Assembly: GCF_051201685.1 (NCBI RefSeq)
Contig: NZ_CP179213.1
Location: forward strand, 3,162,001-3,226,000
Direction of reading: 5' to 3'
Origin: Luminiphilus sp051201685
GTDB taxonomy: Bacteria > Pseudomonadota > Gammaproteobacteria > Pseudomonadales > Halieaceae
DNA: 64,000 bases
Position 1 is the stretch's first letter. Each line of letters opens with the position of its first letter. The position numbers were made by a program, and so were the translations under genes. This document shows positions 9,369 through 18,046 of the stretch, piece by piece. The notes beneath the pieces were generated by a model. It was not told the origin of the DNA and did no database searches. It was given only the letters and a program-made list of their open reading frames with translations.

Positions 9369-10922
9369 CTATGGCCTGATAGAAAAAGCCGTTGGACCCA
9401 ATAGTGATGGCAGCAGCGGCTGGACCCGATCTAGCCAGCGACACAGTTCGGGGCGCGTCTGACGCGGATCGATGAGGTCGTGGACGCCCAAAGCTTCAGC
9501 TCTGGGGAAGGGCGACTGCTTAGCTGCTAACTGCTCCTCGAGCTCCCGTCGCCGCGCATCCGGATCAGGCGCCGCCTCAATCTCTCGCCGAAACGCCACC
9601 GCTACGCCGCCCTCAACCGGCAACGGCCCACTCTCTGCCGAGGGCCAGGCAATGACATAACCATCAGGTCCATAGTGAGCAGCCTGAGCAACACCAAAGG
9701 ATCGTCGAATCATGACCGAGATCCAAGGCACCGTCGTTAAAGCTGCTGTCAGCACTGCCGAGGCGCCATGGCGAATAGTCGCCTCACGCTCTGCCTGACT
9801 GCCTATCATGAAACCGGGTTCGTCAACGAGACTCACAATGGGGAAGCTGAAGGTTTCACAAAGCTCCATGAAACGTCTTGCTTTGTGGGCACCATCGGCC
9901 GTCATAGAGCCAGCAAGGAACTTGCCATCGTTTGCCCAAACACCCACGGTTTGACCATTAAGGCGTGCAAGCCCCGTGATTTGCGATCGACCATAACCGC
10001 GACCCATTTCAAAGAAGCTGTCCCGATCAACAACCGATGCAATGACCGAGCGCATCTCAAAAGCTTGCCTGCGATTGCGGGGTACAATTTCTAAGAGATG
10101 CTCATCGCATCGGTCAACAGGATCGTCACAGTCAATGACCGGGGCCAGCTGATAAATATTGTCGGGCATGTACGAGAGAAAGCGCCGAATCTCGGCGATG
10201 CACGCCCCTTCATCCTCGGCCCCGTTATCAACGGTGCCATTTTTCGTATGTACCTTCCAACCTCCCAGCTCATCCTTGCTTTTTTGTTCCCCCATGGCCC
10301 GCGCCACCACCGCAGGCCCAGCCGTCAAAATCTGCGCTGTGCTTTTGGACATGACTGAAAAATGCGAAGCCACAAGACGACCAGCAGGTAGCCCCGCGAC
10401 TGCCCCCAGAGCTGCGCTGGCCACTGGCACGGTCGCCATAGCCTGCGCTACTGAACGAAACCGCGCCGGCGCATTAACTGGCCCAGGCAAGCTAGGGCCT
10501 TTTCCACCGGTCCCCCCAACGCTTCCTCCTGAACCCTCATGCAATCGCACAAGCGGCAGCCGGTATTGCACCGCCAATTCCTCTGCATAGACGCTCTTTC
10601 TAAGCCCTGCTGCGGAGGGCGAGCCTCCTCGCAGCGTAAAATCCTCACCACCTACCACGATTCTGCGCCCGTTCACTTTGCCAAAGCCCAGCACAAAGTT
10701 GGCAGGGTCCATCCCGGTCAGCACGCCGTTTTCGTCGTAGTGCGGAGTACCCGCCGCTGGCCCAACTTCCTCGAGGCTTCCCGGATCTATCAGTTTTTCA
10801 ATGCGCTCACGGATCGTTAGGCGGTTTTGGCTGTGCTGCTTGGCGATCGCCTCTTCCCCACCCTGACTCAGTGCCAATTCCCGCCTGCGTTCTATTTCGT
10901 CGGTTTCTAGTTTCCAGGTCAT
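9369..10922 (-). CDS. Acyl-CoA carboxylase, carboxyltransferase subunit
   Basis: Carboxyltransferase of the propionyl/methylcrotonyl/geranyl-CoA carboxylase beta family, 517 aa, a usual length. The N-terminal half has RLTIRERIEKLIDPGSLEEVG and the oxyanion-hole glycine stretch (LHEGSGGSVGGTGGKGP). The C-terminal crotonase-like half has the typical SFPIVSLVDEPGFMIGSQAE and TTVPWISVMIRRSFGVAQAAH segments. It moves carboxyl from carboxybiotin on the downstream 71-aa carrier to an acyl-CoA. Which acyl-CoA is not clear: the sequence is not an obvious PccB or MccB. Confidence 0.85.
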   Translation of the reverse strand: MTWKLETDEIERRRELALSQGGEEAIAKQHSQNRLTIRERIEKLIDPGSLEEVGPAAGTPHYDENGVLTGMDPANFVLGFGKVNGRRIVVGGEDFTLRGGSPSAAGLRKSVYAEELAVQYRLPLVRLHEGSGGSVGGTGGKGPSLPGPVNAPARFRSVAQAMATVPVASAALGAVAGLPAGRLVASHFSVMSKSTAQILTAGPAVVARAMGEQKSKDELGGWKVHTKNGTVDNGAEDEGACIAEIRRFLSYMPDNIYQLAPVIDCDDPVDRCDEHLLEIVPRNRRQAFEMRSVIASVVDRDSFFEMGRGYGRSQITGLARLNGQTVGVWANDGKFLAGSMTADGAHKARRFMELCETFSFPIVSLVDEPGFMIGSQAEREATIRHGASAVLTAALTTVPWISVMIRRSFGVAQAAHYGPDGYVIAWPSAESGPLPVEGGVAVAFRREIEAAPDPDARRRELEEQLAAKQSPFPRAEALGVHDLIDPRQTRPELCRWLDRVQPLLPSLLGPTAFSIRP

Positions 10923-11137
10923 GGGTGAGCAAGTGCCTCTTCATTAACTCAGCAAAGCTTATCTCACTTAGCTGTTATGTGCTGGTTTGGAGGACCGCCG
11001 CAAGCCTGCAGATCGCAAACACCCAACAGATGCAGTAGTGACCCTGCAGCCCTAGGTGAAGCACCGCCAAACATATTGCCCTCTGATGGGTAAGCGCTAC
11101 ACTCCACCCTCTGCTCGGCAACAATAGATCACCCAAA

Positions 11138-12538
11138 GTGGACAATCCGATTCAAAAAAAATTGCGACAGCTACCCGCTGTTGGCGTCATCCTCGACTCG
11201 ATGCCAGACGCAATCGCCCACTGGGGCCACGCGCAGGTTACTCAGGCAGTACGCAAGCAGCTATCGCAATTGCGACAAGAAATAAGCCTGGGAGGTTCGC
11301 CACCAATTGATCTGGAAAAAATAAAACAATCGGTTGTCGAAGGGGTGGCCTCTGCCCATGACGCCACACTGATTTCCGTCTTTAACCTGACCGGCATTGT
11401 TTTGCACAGCAACCTAGGTCGAGCGCAACTGTGCGAATCAGCCATTCGGGCAGTTACGGACGTGGCAAGCAACGCCAGCAACCTGGAGTTCGATTTAACC
11501 AGTGGCAAACGCGGTGATCGAGAAGCCCATATCGAAGCCATGATCTGCGAACAGACGGGGGCCGAGGCGGCCACCGCGGTCAATAACAACGCCGCCGCGG
11601 TGCTACTCGCACTCAACACTTTGGCCATGGGCCGCAAAGTGGCAGTATCCCGTGGAGAGCTGGTCGAGATTGGCGGCTCTTTCCGCATCCCCGACATTAT
11701 GAGCCGCGCTGGCTGCTCGCTCACCGAGGTAGGCACCACCAACCGCACTCACCTTAAAGATTATGCCGAGGGTGTTGATGCCGATACGGCGCTACTCATG
11801 AAAGTTCATACCAGTAACTATCGGATTGAGGGTTATACGAGCAACCCCACCGAATCTGAGCTGGCAAAGCTGGCCTCAGGCCTTGGCATTCCTTTTATGA
11901 TTGATTTGGGCAGTGGCAACCTGCTCGATTTTGCGGCGCTTAATCTTCCCAATGAACCCACCGTCGCCGACGCCATCGGCCATGGCGCCGACCTGGTGAC
12001 TTTCAGCGGTGACAAATTGCTTGGAGGGCCTCAGGCCGGGCTGATCGCTGGCCGCGAAGACCTGATAGCCCAGATTAAGTCCAACCCCCTAAAGCGAGCC
12101 CTGCGTTTGGATAAGATGACGCTGGCAGCTCTTGCGGAAACACTGAAGCTCTATAACCACCCGGAAAAGCTCCACGAAAACTTGCCCACTTTGCGGCTCA
12201 TTACCCGGCCCACGGCAGTTATAGAAGAGCTTGCGACCTCACTGCTACCCGCATTTAAGTCGGCACTGGGACCGCAGTATTCCGTAAGTGTCGAGGAATC
12301 ATTAAGCCAGATTGGCAGCGGCTCCTTGCCTGTAGAAACGCTGCCCAGCTCGGCATTAAAGATTGCGTCAATTTCTGGCGCTGACAGTGAGTTGCGCGCC
12401 TTGAGCACGGCTTTTCGTCAGTTGCCCCGGCCGGTGATTGGCCGTATTCATCAGAGGGCGCTGTGGCTTGATCTGCGTTGCCTAGAGGATGATCAGAAAA
12501 CCGCACTTACCCAACAGTTGAGCGGACTAGCACTTTGA
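11138..12538 (+). CDS. selA: L-seryl-tRNA(Sec) selenium transferase SelA
   Basis: PLP enzyme that converts Ser-tRNA(Sec) to Sec-tRNA(Sec) with selenophosphate; 466 aa, as in E. coli-type SelA. Family landmarks: N-terminal QKKLRQLPAVGVILDS, central TGIVLHSNLGRA, HIEAMICEQTGAEAATAVNNNAAAV, LVEIGGSFRIPDIM, and the PLP lysine in TFSGDKLLGGPQAG (Lys293). The GTG start is chosen because the conserved N-terminus begins there; no strong Shine-Dalgarno site is visible. Its stop overlaps the selB start by 4 bases (TTGA). With selB and selC downstream it forms a full Sec decoding cassette apart from selD. Confidence 0.97.
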   Translation: MDNPIQKKLRQLPAVGVILDSMPDAIAHWGHAQVTQAVRKQLSQLRQEISLGGSPPIDLEKIKQSVVEGVASAHDATLISVFNLTGIVLHSNLGRAQLCESAIRAVTDVASNASNLEFDLTSGKRGDREAHIEAMICEQTGAEAATAVNNNAAAVLLALNTLAMGRKVAVSRGELVEIGGSFRIPDIMSRAGCSLTEVGTTNRTHLKDYAEGVDADTALLMKVHTSNYRIEGYTSNPTESELAKLASGLGIPFMIDLGSGNLLDFAALNLPNEPTVADAIGHGADLVTFSGDKLLGGPQAGLIAGREDLIAQIKSNPLKRALRLDKMTLAALAETLKLYNHPEKLHENLPTLRLITRPTAVIEELATSLLPAFKSALGPQYSVSVEESLSQIGSGSLPVETLPSSALKIASISGADSELRALSTAFRQLPRPVIGRIHQRALWLDLRCLEDDQKTALTQQLSGLAL

Positions 12539-14460
12539 TCATAGCGACCGCGGGGCACGTTGATCACGGCAAGACTTCGCTCATTCGCGCACTGACCGGG
12601 GTCGAAACCGATACTCTCGCCGAAGAAGTCGAACGCGGACTGTCGATTAATTTAGGTTACGCCTTTATGTCCCAAGGGTCCGACGAAACCCTCGGGTTTA
12701 TTGATGTCCCCGGCCATAGAAAATTTATAAACACCATGATTTCCGGTATTAGCGGTGTCGATATGGGGCTATTAGTTGTTGCTGCCGATGATGGCCCAAT
12801 GCCCCAAACCCTTGAGCATATTGACGTACTCGAAATTTTGGGCGTAGCGCGCGTATGCGTTGTGGTCAATAAGGTCGACAGGGTTGACCCATCGCGAGTT
12901 CATGAGGTGCTGCAGCAAGTCGATGCGCTGATCCAGCCGCGCCGCTGGCCAGCACATCGATCCTTTGGGGTATCTAGCGTGTCCGGCGACGGCTTGGATG
13001 ACCTCAAGGATCATTTGATCAGCACCGCAGCAGCTCATCAACGGCTGCGCAATTCAGGGGGCTTTCGTCTCTCGATAGACCGAAGCTTCAACGTTAAGGG
13101 TGTCGGGCTTGTCGTCACCGGAACCGCAAGTGCCGGTGAGGCACGAAAAGGTGACCCGCTCGAGTTGTTGCCAGGAGGACAGTCGGTTCGTATTCGACAC
13201 TTGAGGGCCAACAGCCAGGAGGTTGAGCACGCATCAGCCGGCCAACGAGTCGCACTCGCCATCGCCGGTAAAGTCTCCTTAAAAGAAATAACCCGCGGGG
13301 ACTGGCTGGTAGCACCCAAAGCACCGCCCCCCGCGTTGCGCCTCGACGTTGAGGTCAGTTTGCTGAGCAATGCTCCCTTCCCTCTGAAGCATATGGCGCC
13401 AGTAAAGCTTTATATCGGTGCCAAACGCTTGGCCGCACGCCTAGCTCATATCGACACACCAGAGGGCCCCTTAAAACCTGGCGAATCCTGCCTTGCGCAG
13501 CTGATACTCGAACACCCGATCAGCAGCATCTGGGGAGAGCCCTTTTTAGTTCAGGATCATGCAGAAACCCGTATTCTTGGCGGTGGCAAGGTACTCGACC
13601 CGGAAGGGCCTAAGTTTGGTAAAGCACGCCGGGCACGTCTGTGTTGGCTGCGTGCTTTGCAAACATCCGATGCACAATCTGCGCTGTTACAATTGCTAGA
13701 AGCCCAGCTAACCGTCAACCTCTCGAGATTTTGGGCGATTCGTAACCATCGGCAGGTGCCAGAAAATGTATTTCCAATCGATGAGGTTCGCGAATTTCAA
13801 CGGGACGGAACGACCTGGGCTGTTGCAGAGAAACAGTGGCAATCTGCTAGTCGATGGCTGAAGCACCACATCGACGAATGGCACCGGGAGCAACCAAAGT
13901 CTCTAGGCTTAAAAATGACTTCCCTAGAACGAGCACTGGCGCATAGCTTTGACCTACCCCTTGGACTTGCGGTTGTGGAAGTTTTGCTGCGGTCAGGCAG
14001 TCTGGCACACAAAGAGGGGCACATCAGTCGAAAAGACTTTCAGCCAGCTAAATCTCAGCAAACGCTGGATCATTGGGAGAAACTAAAAGCGCAGTTGCAA
14101 CGAGCCGGTACTGCCCTGCCGCTACTGACTGAGTTACTAGCGCAAGCACAGGTACCTGATTCGCTTGCCAAACAGGCAATACGCCTCGGCATGGGCCGCG
14201 GTGAACTCCATGAACTTAACAATCATCGCTACGCCCTCCCGTCACAGCTCCTACATTATTACGAGCACCTCTCTTTGGCCCATGATCAAGGTGAAGCCTT
14301 ATCCGTCGTTGTATTAAAAGCCAGATTTGGGACGGGCCGCAATCTGACCGTTGAGATTCTTGAGCACTTCGATCGCCTGCACCTTACTCGCCGGGAGGGT
14401 AACGTGCGTGTACTTTTGGCCCGTGCTAATGTGCAGCGAGCGCTGGGTGTTGAGCCCTGA
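12535..14460 (+). CDS. selB: Selenocysteine-specific elongation factor SelB
   Basis: GTPase that brings Sec-tRNA(Sec) to UGA codons bearing a SECIS hairpin; 641 aa. The G domain shows GHVDHGKTSL (P loop, residues 7-16), DVPGHRKF (G3) and NKVD (G4). EF-Tu-like beta-barrel domains follow (VVTGTASAGEARKGD), then a C-terminal part of winged helices that binds the SECIS RNA. The start is TTG, overlapping the selA stop. selC begins six bases after its stop. Two UGA-containing reading frames lie within 4.5 kb downstream as likely clients. Confidence 0.97.
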   Translation: MIIATAGHVDHGKTSLIRALTGVETDTLAEEVERGLSINLGYAFMSQGSDETLGFIDVPGHRKFINTMISGISGVDMGLLVVAADDGPMPQTLEHIDVLEILGVARVCVVVNKVDRVDPSRVHEVLQQVDALIQPRRWPAHRSFGVSSVSGDGLDDLKDHLISTAAAHQRLRNSGGFRLSIDRSFNVKGVGLVVTGTASAGEARKGDPLELLPGGQSVRIRHLRANSQEVEHASAGQRVALAIAGKVSLKEITRGDWLVAPKAPPPALRLDVEVSLLSNAPFPLKHMAPVKLYIGAKRLAARLAHIDTPEGPLKPGESCLAQLILEHPISSIWGEPFLVQDHAETRILGGGKVLDPEGPKFGKARRARLCWLRALQTSDAQSALLQLLEAQLTVNLSRFWAIRNHRQVPENVFPIDEVREFQRDGTTWAVAEKQWQSASRWLKHHIDEWHREQPKSLGLKMTSLERALAHSFDLPLGLAVVEVLLRSGSLAHKEGHISRKDFQPAKSQQTLDHWEKLKAQLQRAGTALPLLTELLAQAQVPDSLAKQAIRLGMGRGELHELNNHRYALPSQLLHYYEHLSLAHDQGEALSVVVLKARFGTGRNLTVEILEHFDRLHLTRREGNVRVLLARANVQRALGVEP

Positions 14461-14466
14461 AATATT

Positions 14467-14561
14467 GGAAGAGCGATGTCCCCGGTGGGGTGCCCTGGTC
14501 TTCAAAACCAGTGAGGGGCTGAGAAAGCGCCTGGTGGGTTCGACTCCTACCTCTTCCGCCA
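14467..14561 (+). tRNA. selC: tRNA-Sec (anticodon TCA)
   Basis: 95-nt selenocysteine tRNA. The acceptor strand GGAAGAG pairs with CTCTTCC, followed by discriminator G and encoded CCA. The anticodon stem CTGGT/ACCAG (14495-14511) encloses CTTCAAA with anticodon TCA at 14502-14504. A 22-nt long variable arm follows at 14512-14533. The T arm is GTGGG-TTCGACT-CCTAC. It directly follows selB. Counting by eye, acceptor plus T stem give 12 base pairs, not the 13 (8+5) of the E. coli molecule. Confidence 0.96.
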
Positions 14562-15123
14562 ACTATTTAACTAGTTCACCATTCCAAAAGAAGACAAACA
14601 CATATAAAAGCGTTGTTTTATTCAATGTGGCAATCTGAACCTAGGGATCATCAAGCTCAATCAAACAATGGGTCCCAGAACCCGCCTCAAAGCCTGTCAG
14701 TCATCGAGAACGCGCGACGCTGAATCGCACCGTTAAATTTGGCAGTCTTTGGCGTAAAAGACCCCTGAGCGATCAATGGGCTGACAGAAACACGCACATC
14801 TCGCAGTTCCAATTCTTTGCCCGGTGCGCCCATTTTGGCAATCGCTTGCTGCGGCAAGCTCACAATGCCTGTCATACGGTGTCGCTATCCATAATGTTTT
14901 TGGCGGGGAAACCCTCACCTCAATAGACAAAAACACTCACAATCTGCGCATAAACATATGAAAAAGCAGAGAAAGAGACCAATCACCGGACAACAACACA
15001 AGGCGACCAATAAATCGAAAAACTTTTTATGTGAAGGTTTTTTGCCTCTCTTAATAAAAAGTATCTTAATTTTTAAATTTGTGTTAATCCGTAGGAGTGG
15101 TGGGCATTAGTGGAGCAACAACA
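14562..15123. other. AT-rich intergenic stretch after selC
   Basis: No gene recognised. Two overlapping minus-strand frames (62 and 67 codons, within 14687-14936) match no family I know. The last 130 bases are strikingly AT-rich compared with the flanks and contain the leader of the following membrane-protein pair. I saw no terminator after selC and no copy of the tRNA 3' end. Confidence 0.5.
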
Positions 15124-15534
15124 ATGATCAATGCTTACAACACCTCCGAAATCATTTTGTATGCATTTGCCGGAGCTGTTTTACTGCACACACTTTTAGT
15201 GCTGCAAATGGGAGGCGCTGAAGTCGTTACTGTTTCCCCTGTCGCCTATCAAATGGCCCAGGATCTAGTGCATTATCGTGCCGCTATAACCGGTGGCCTA
15301 ATCGTTTTCTACACGTACTTGCGTCTTTCGAAACGGCCGGTCGCTAAAGTTCTCGCTATCGTTTCCATAATTTCATGGATTGCGTTCGTAGAAGACTACC
15401 TTGCTCTCGACAACATATTTTTTGTCTCTGAGTCTACAACCGGATTGATCGTCCAGACACTGCGCCCTTTATATCTCATGTCCATCGTGTATATGGCTGT
15501 TGAGGCATATCGACGGGAGGGAAGTCATGGCTGA
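15124..15534 (+). CDS. Small 4-TM membrane protein of unknown function
   Basis: Hypothetical inner membrane protein, about 136 aa, with four hydrophobic stretches (around residues 9-27, 47-65, 75-98 and 110-128). No family recognised. I choose the ATG at 15124, with GGAG at 15112-15115 (8-base spacing), over the GTG at 15097, whose only purine-rich box nearly touches it. The stop overlaps the next gene's start by 8 bases, so the two are co-translated. Lower-GC composition than the selAB genes may mean separate ancestry (inference). Confidence 0.7.
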   Translation: MINAYNTSEIILYAFAGAVLLHTLLVLQMGGAEVVTVSPVAYQMAQDLVHYRAAITGGLIVFYTYLRLSKRPVAKVLAIVSIISWIAFVEDYLALDNIFFVSESTTGLIVQTLRPLYLMSIVYMAVEAYRREGSHG

Positions 15535-16033
15535 CAACAAACTCGACGAACGACCTACACTTTCCAAAGAAGAGTTACAGGCGCTGCTGGAGCCTCAAAT
15601 ACTGAGCCTCTCCAATATTCAGGAAGCGCTTTCAGGTAAAACACGGCTGTTCAAGGTCTGTCTTTTTGCTGCGACCGCTATGTCTGCCGCCTATCTTGGG
15701 ATGTACAGCACCGGCTTGCTTGACAACTTCGTCTCCCACGGGTGGACAAAGCATTACGGAGACTACCGGCTACATCAGATCCGCTTTGGGGTAGGTTTTC
15801 TAATGTTGGTTTCTCTGTATGTTTGGATTTTGTTGAAGAAACCACTAGGCACCATACTCGCGTGTTATGCCGGCGTGCTCTCTTATTTTCTTGTTTCGGG
15901 CACTGCAAGGCTTTTCGTCGTTTTAAATCCGCCCAATGACACCTCGTTTTTAACGATCTACATCTTTTTGAACAGTTCGTTTGTCGCTCTTGTTCTCATA
16001 TTGATGCGAGAAGACCGACGCTCTACCTGGTAG
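15527..16033 (+). CDS. 4-TM membrane protein of unknown function
   Basis: Hypothetical membrane protein, 168 aa from the ATG at 15527, preceded by a good GGGAGGGAAG box. An N-terminal hydrophilic stretch (MADNKLDERPTLSKEEL, about 40 residues) leads into four hydrophobic segments (about 44-68, 84-104, 107-130 and 138-160). It overlaps the preceding 4-TM gene by 8 bases, suggesting partners in one membrane complex. No catalytic motif is visible. The neighbouring selenoproteins raise the possibility of a redox role, but nothing in the protein itself shows this. Confidence 0.7.
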   Translation: MADNKLDERPTLSKEELQALLEPQILSLSNIQEALSGKTRLFKVCLFAATAMSAAYLGMYSTGLLDNFVSHGWTKHYGDYRLHQIRFGVGFLMLVSLYVWILLKKPLGTILACYAGVLSYFLVSGTARLFVVLNPPNDTSFLTIYIFLNSSFVALVLILMREDRRSTW

Positions 16034-16039
16034 GCTACC

Positions 16040-16186
16040 GTGGCCCAAAAAGCGGATGAGACGCTTTACCTTGAAAATGGGTTTACCGCCTATGGGCTAA
16101 ATCCTCCGGTCCATTATGCGCCGCTGCCAGAGGCAAAACGTAATGGCGTATCTCGGGGGTTGAACAGCTTATTTTTAACGTTTTAG
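16040..16186 (+). CDS. Short open frame or gene remnant
   Basis: A 48-codon frame (GTG start) begins two codons after, and in frame with, the stop of the upstream membrane-protein gene and ends at TAG 16184-16186. The product has a HYAPLPEAKRNGV segment that faintly resembles the C-terminal end of periplasmic phosphate-binding proteins. It could be a degraded 3' remnant or chance. No good ribosome binding site is present. Confidence 0.25.
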   Translation: MAQKADETLYLENGFTAYGLNPPVHYAPLPEAKRNGVSRGLNSLFLTF

Positions 16187-16228
16187 TGCGGGAACGTCCT
16201 TGAGTAAACATCATCAAAAGGATCAACC

Positions 16229-16678
16229 ATGAAAACTATTGCTCTGTATTTATCACTACTCGTCTCAAGCTTTGTCTACGCCGGCCATCATGAAGATGGC
16301 GAAGTTTCAAAGAATATCGCGACCGCCAAGGCAGGGTATGATGCCTTTAATTCTGGAGACATGGAGGCTTGGCGCGCAGTCCAAGCAGAAAATGCCATTT
16401 GGACGATTCAAGTCGGCTTACCTTACACCGGTACCTACATAGGGCCGGCTGCTGTTGAGGCCGGCATTTTTGCCCCCATCGGCAAGATGTGGCCCGAATT
16501 CCACGTTGATCCCATCGGTTTTTATGAATCTGGCGACACCGTCTTTGTTCACGTACACATGACTGCAGAGGGCCTTGATACCGAGTCAATTCACATGATT
16601 AAGATCAAAGATGGTAAGTACGTGGCCTTCCAACCCTTCGATGATTCAGCCGCCATGTTAGAAGCGGCAAAACCCTAG
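16229..16678 (+). CDS. Secreted NTF2/SnoaL-like protein
   Basis: 149-aa exported protein. The signal peptide MKTIALYLSLLVSSFVYA is followed by a SnoaL-like NTF2 fold: an N-terminal helix with AGYDAFNSGDMEAWRAV, a strand IWTIQ, the GTYIGPAAV turn, and paired strands ending in HMIKIKDGKYVAFQPFDD. Relatives are isomerases, hydrolases or binding proteins; the pocket here gives no specific function. A ribosome site AAAAGGA precedes the ATG. It lies 90 bases ahead of the first selenoprotein gene, on the same strand. Confidence 0.8.
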   Translation: MKTIALYLSLLVSSFVYAGHHEDGEVSKNIATAKAGYDAFNSGDMEAWRAVQAENAIWTIQVGLPYTGTYIGPAAVEAGIFAPIGKMWPEFHVDPIGFYESGDTVFVHVHMTAEGLDTESIHMIKIKDGKYVAFQPFDDSAAMLEAAKP

Positions 16679-16768
16679 CTTTTGCCTGCAATTGCGCGAC
16701 ACTTCTCTCAAGCAAGGGACTCGCCTAACATGTCACAGAGATTAGGCATTGCAGCAGGGTAAATAATC

Positions 16769-17980
16769 ATGGAACGAGATAGTCTCGGCTTCGATGCTCC
16801 CGCCCCGGTAGGGCACCCGGTGCGAGCAAGCCTGCCTGCAGGAGCATGCACTGGCCCTGCTATCGGAGAACGGCTTCCCGATTTTGAACTTCCCGACGCG
16901 TTTGGCAGGCAAGTTCGTTTTCATGAAGATCGCGGTCACTCGAGGGCAGCGCTGGTCTTTTATCGATCTGCAGTTTGGTGACCCCCCTGCTGGACGCAGC
17001 TCGGGGAGCTGCGAAATGCTCACGCCAAGTTTGAAGCCAACGGCATCAAGCTCTACGCAGTTTCTTACGACGACCCGAAAGCCCTTCGGGAGTTTTCGCA
17101 GGCTCAGGGTATAAACTATCCGCTGTTATCCGACGAAAATTCATCGGTCATAGCGCAGTACGGTATTTTAAATACACAAGTATCCAAAGACGATGCCTTT
17201 ATTTATGGCATTCCCTACCCAGGGGTCTTTGTCTGCGACGAAGACGGCCTCGTGATTTCAAAATTCTTCCATGACTCGTATAAAAAACGGGAAAGCCCAG
17301 AGGCGCTTATTGATGCGGCCCTTGGGTTCATCCAGCTTGAAGATGAGGTGCCAACAGCTACCGGGGGTGATGAGGATATTACGATTACAGCCGCCGTCCG
17401 GGGCGGCAATGGAAGTCTTCGCCAAGGCATCATCCGTCAACTGATTGTGCGTTTTACCCTTAGAGAGGGACTACACCTTTACGGCACCCCCGCCCCCAAG
17501 GGGTTAACCCCCACACAGGTAAAAATTGTGGGCCCTCAAGACTTGCAGTGCCTGCCGGTAAAGTACCCACCCACAACGCCGTACCACCATAAATTAATGG
17601 CCGTTGATCTCAACGTCTGGAGCGATCAAGTAGATATTGTGGTGCCCTTTTTCCCAGCTGGCGATCTCGCGACCGAGGCAGCCATTCCAGCAGCATCTGC
17701 CTCCATAGACTTCGAAGTCTGCTATCAAGCCTGCAGCGATGAGGAATGCCTACTCCCCCGAACCGAGCGCTTTACCATTGAACTACCCCTCGATGTGGTC
17801 GATGTACCCAATCTTTCCGTGCACAGGGGGCATGGTCAGCGCGAAGGTAATTATGACAGCACCCCAGCTATGCGCAGGCTCCTATGGCGAAAGATCCGAT
17901 CGAACCCGCTACGGCTGTTGAAGCTTATCTGGAAAACCCGACGGCTAAAACGCAAGGCCCGACAGCACCACGACACCTAA
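16769..17980 (+). CDS. Selenoprotein: Prx-like (UPPC) domain fused to DsbD-N-like domain
   Basis: 403-aa selenoprotein with Sec71 encoded by TGA 16979-16981. The frame before the TGA (MERDSLG..., GPAIGERLPDFELPDAFG) and after it (PPCWTQLGELRNAHAKFEANGIKLY) joins into one uninterrupted AhpC/TSA-type thioredoxin fold, with U-P-P-C where relatives have C-x-x-C. The Prx-like part ends near residue 185. Residues about 200-340 resemble the N-terminal domain of DsbD, including CYQACSDEECLLP with closely spaced cysteines. The C-terminus is a strongly basic tail (about 368-403). No signal peptide is visible. A hairpin at 16995-17013 fits a bacterial SECIS. selA, selB and selC lie 2-5 kb upstream. Role: thiol/disulfide or peroxide reductase, inferred. 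Ordinary gene callers would break this gene in two. Confidence 0.88.
16979..17013 (+). promoter_or_regulatory. UGA Sec codon with SECIS-like hairpin (1)
   Basis: The TGA at 16979-16981 is followed 13 bases later by a perfect 8-bp stem (CGCAGCTC at 16995-17002, GAGCTGCG at 17006-17013) with an all-G loop. A G-containing apical loop about 22 bases after the UGA is the spacing expected for a bacterial SECIS that SelB binds. A shorter alternative stem (CTGC/GCAG) also exists, so the fold needs modelling. Confidence 0.7.
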
Positions 17981-18046
17981 GTAGGGGTAACATTGGTACC
18001 GCAACGATCTTAGCGGGCAATTGGACCCTTCACGACCTGCCCCAAC

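Noticed and set aside
10098..10590. Plus-strand frames of 86-143 codons across the carboxyltransferase region
   Set aside because: They lie antisense to a strongly conserved gene and have low-complexity, Pro/Ala-rich products typical of shadow frames.
14687..14936. Small minus-strand genes downstream of selC
   Set aside because: Two overlapping short frames with no recognisable family and no ribosome binding site; kept only as a note in the intergenic entry.
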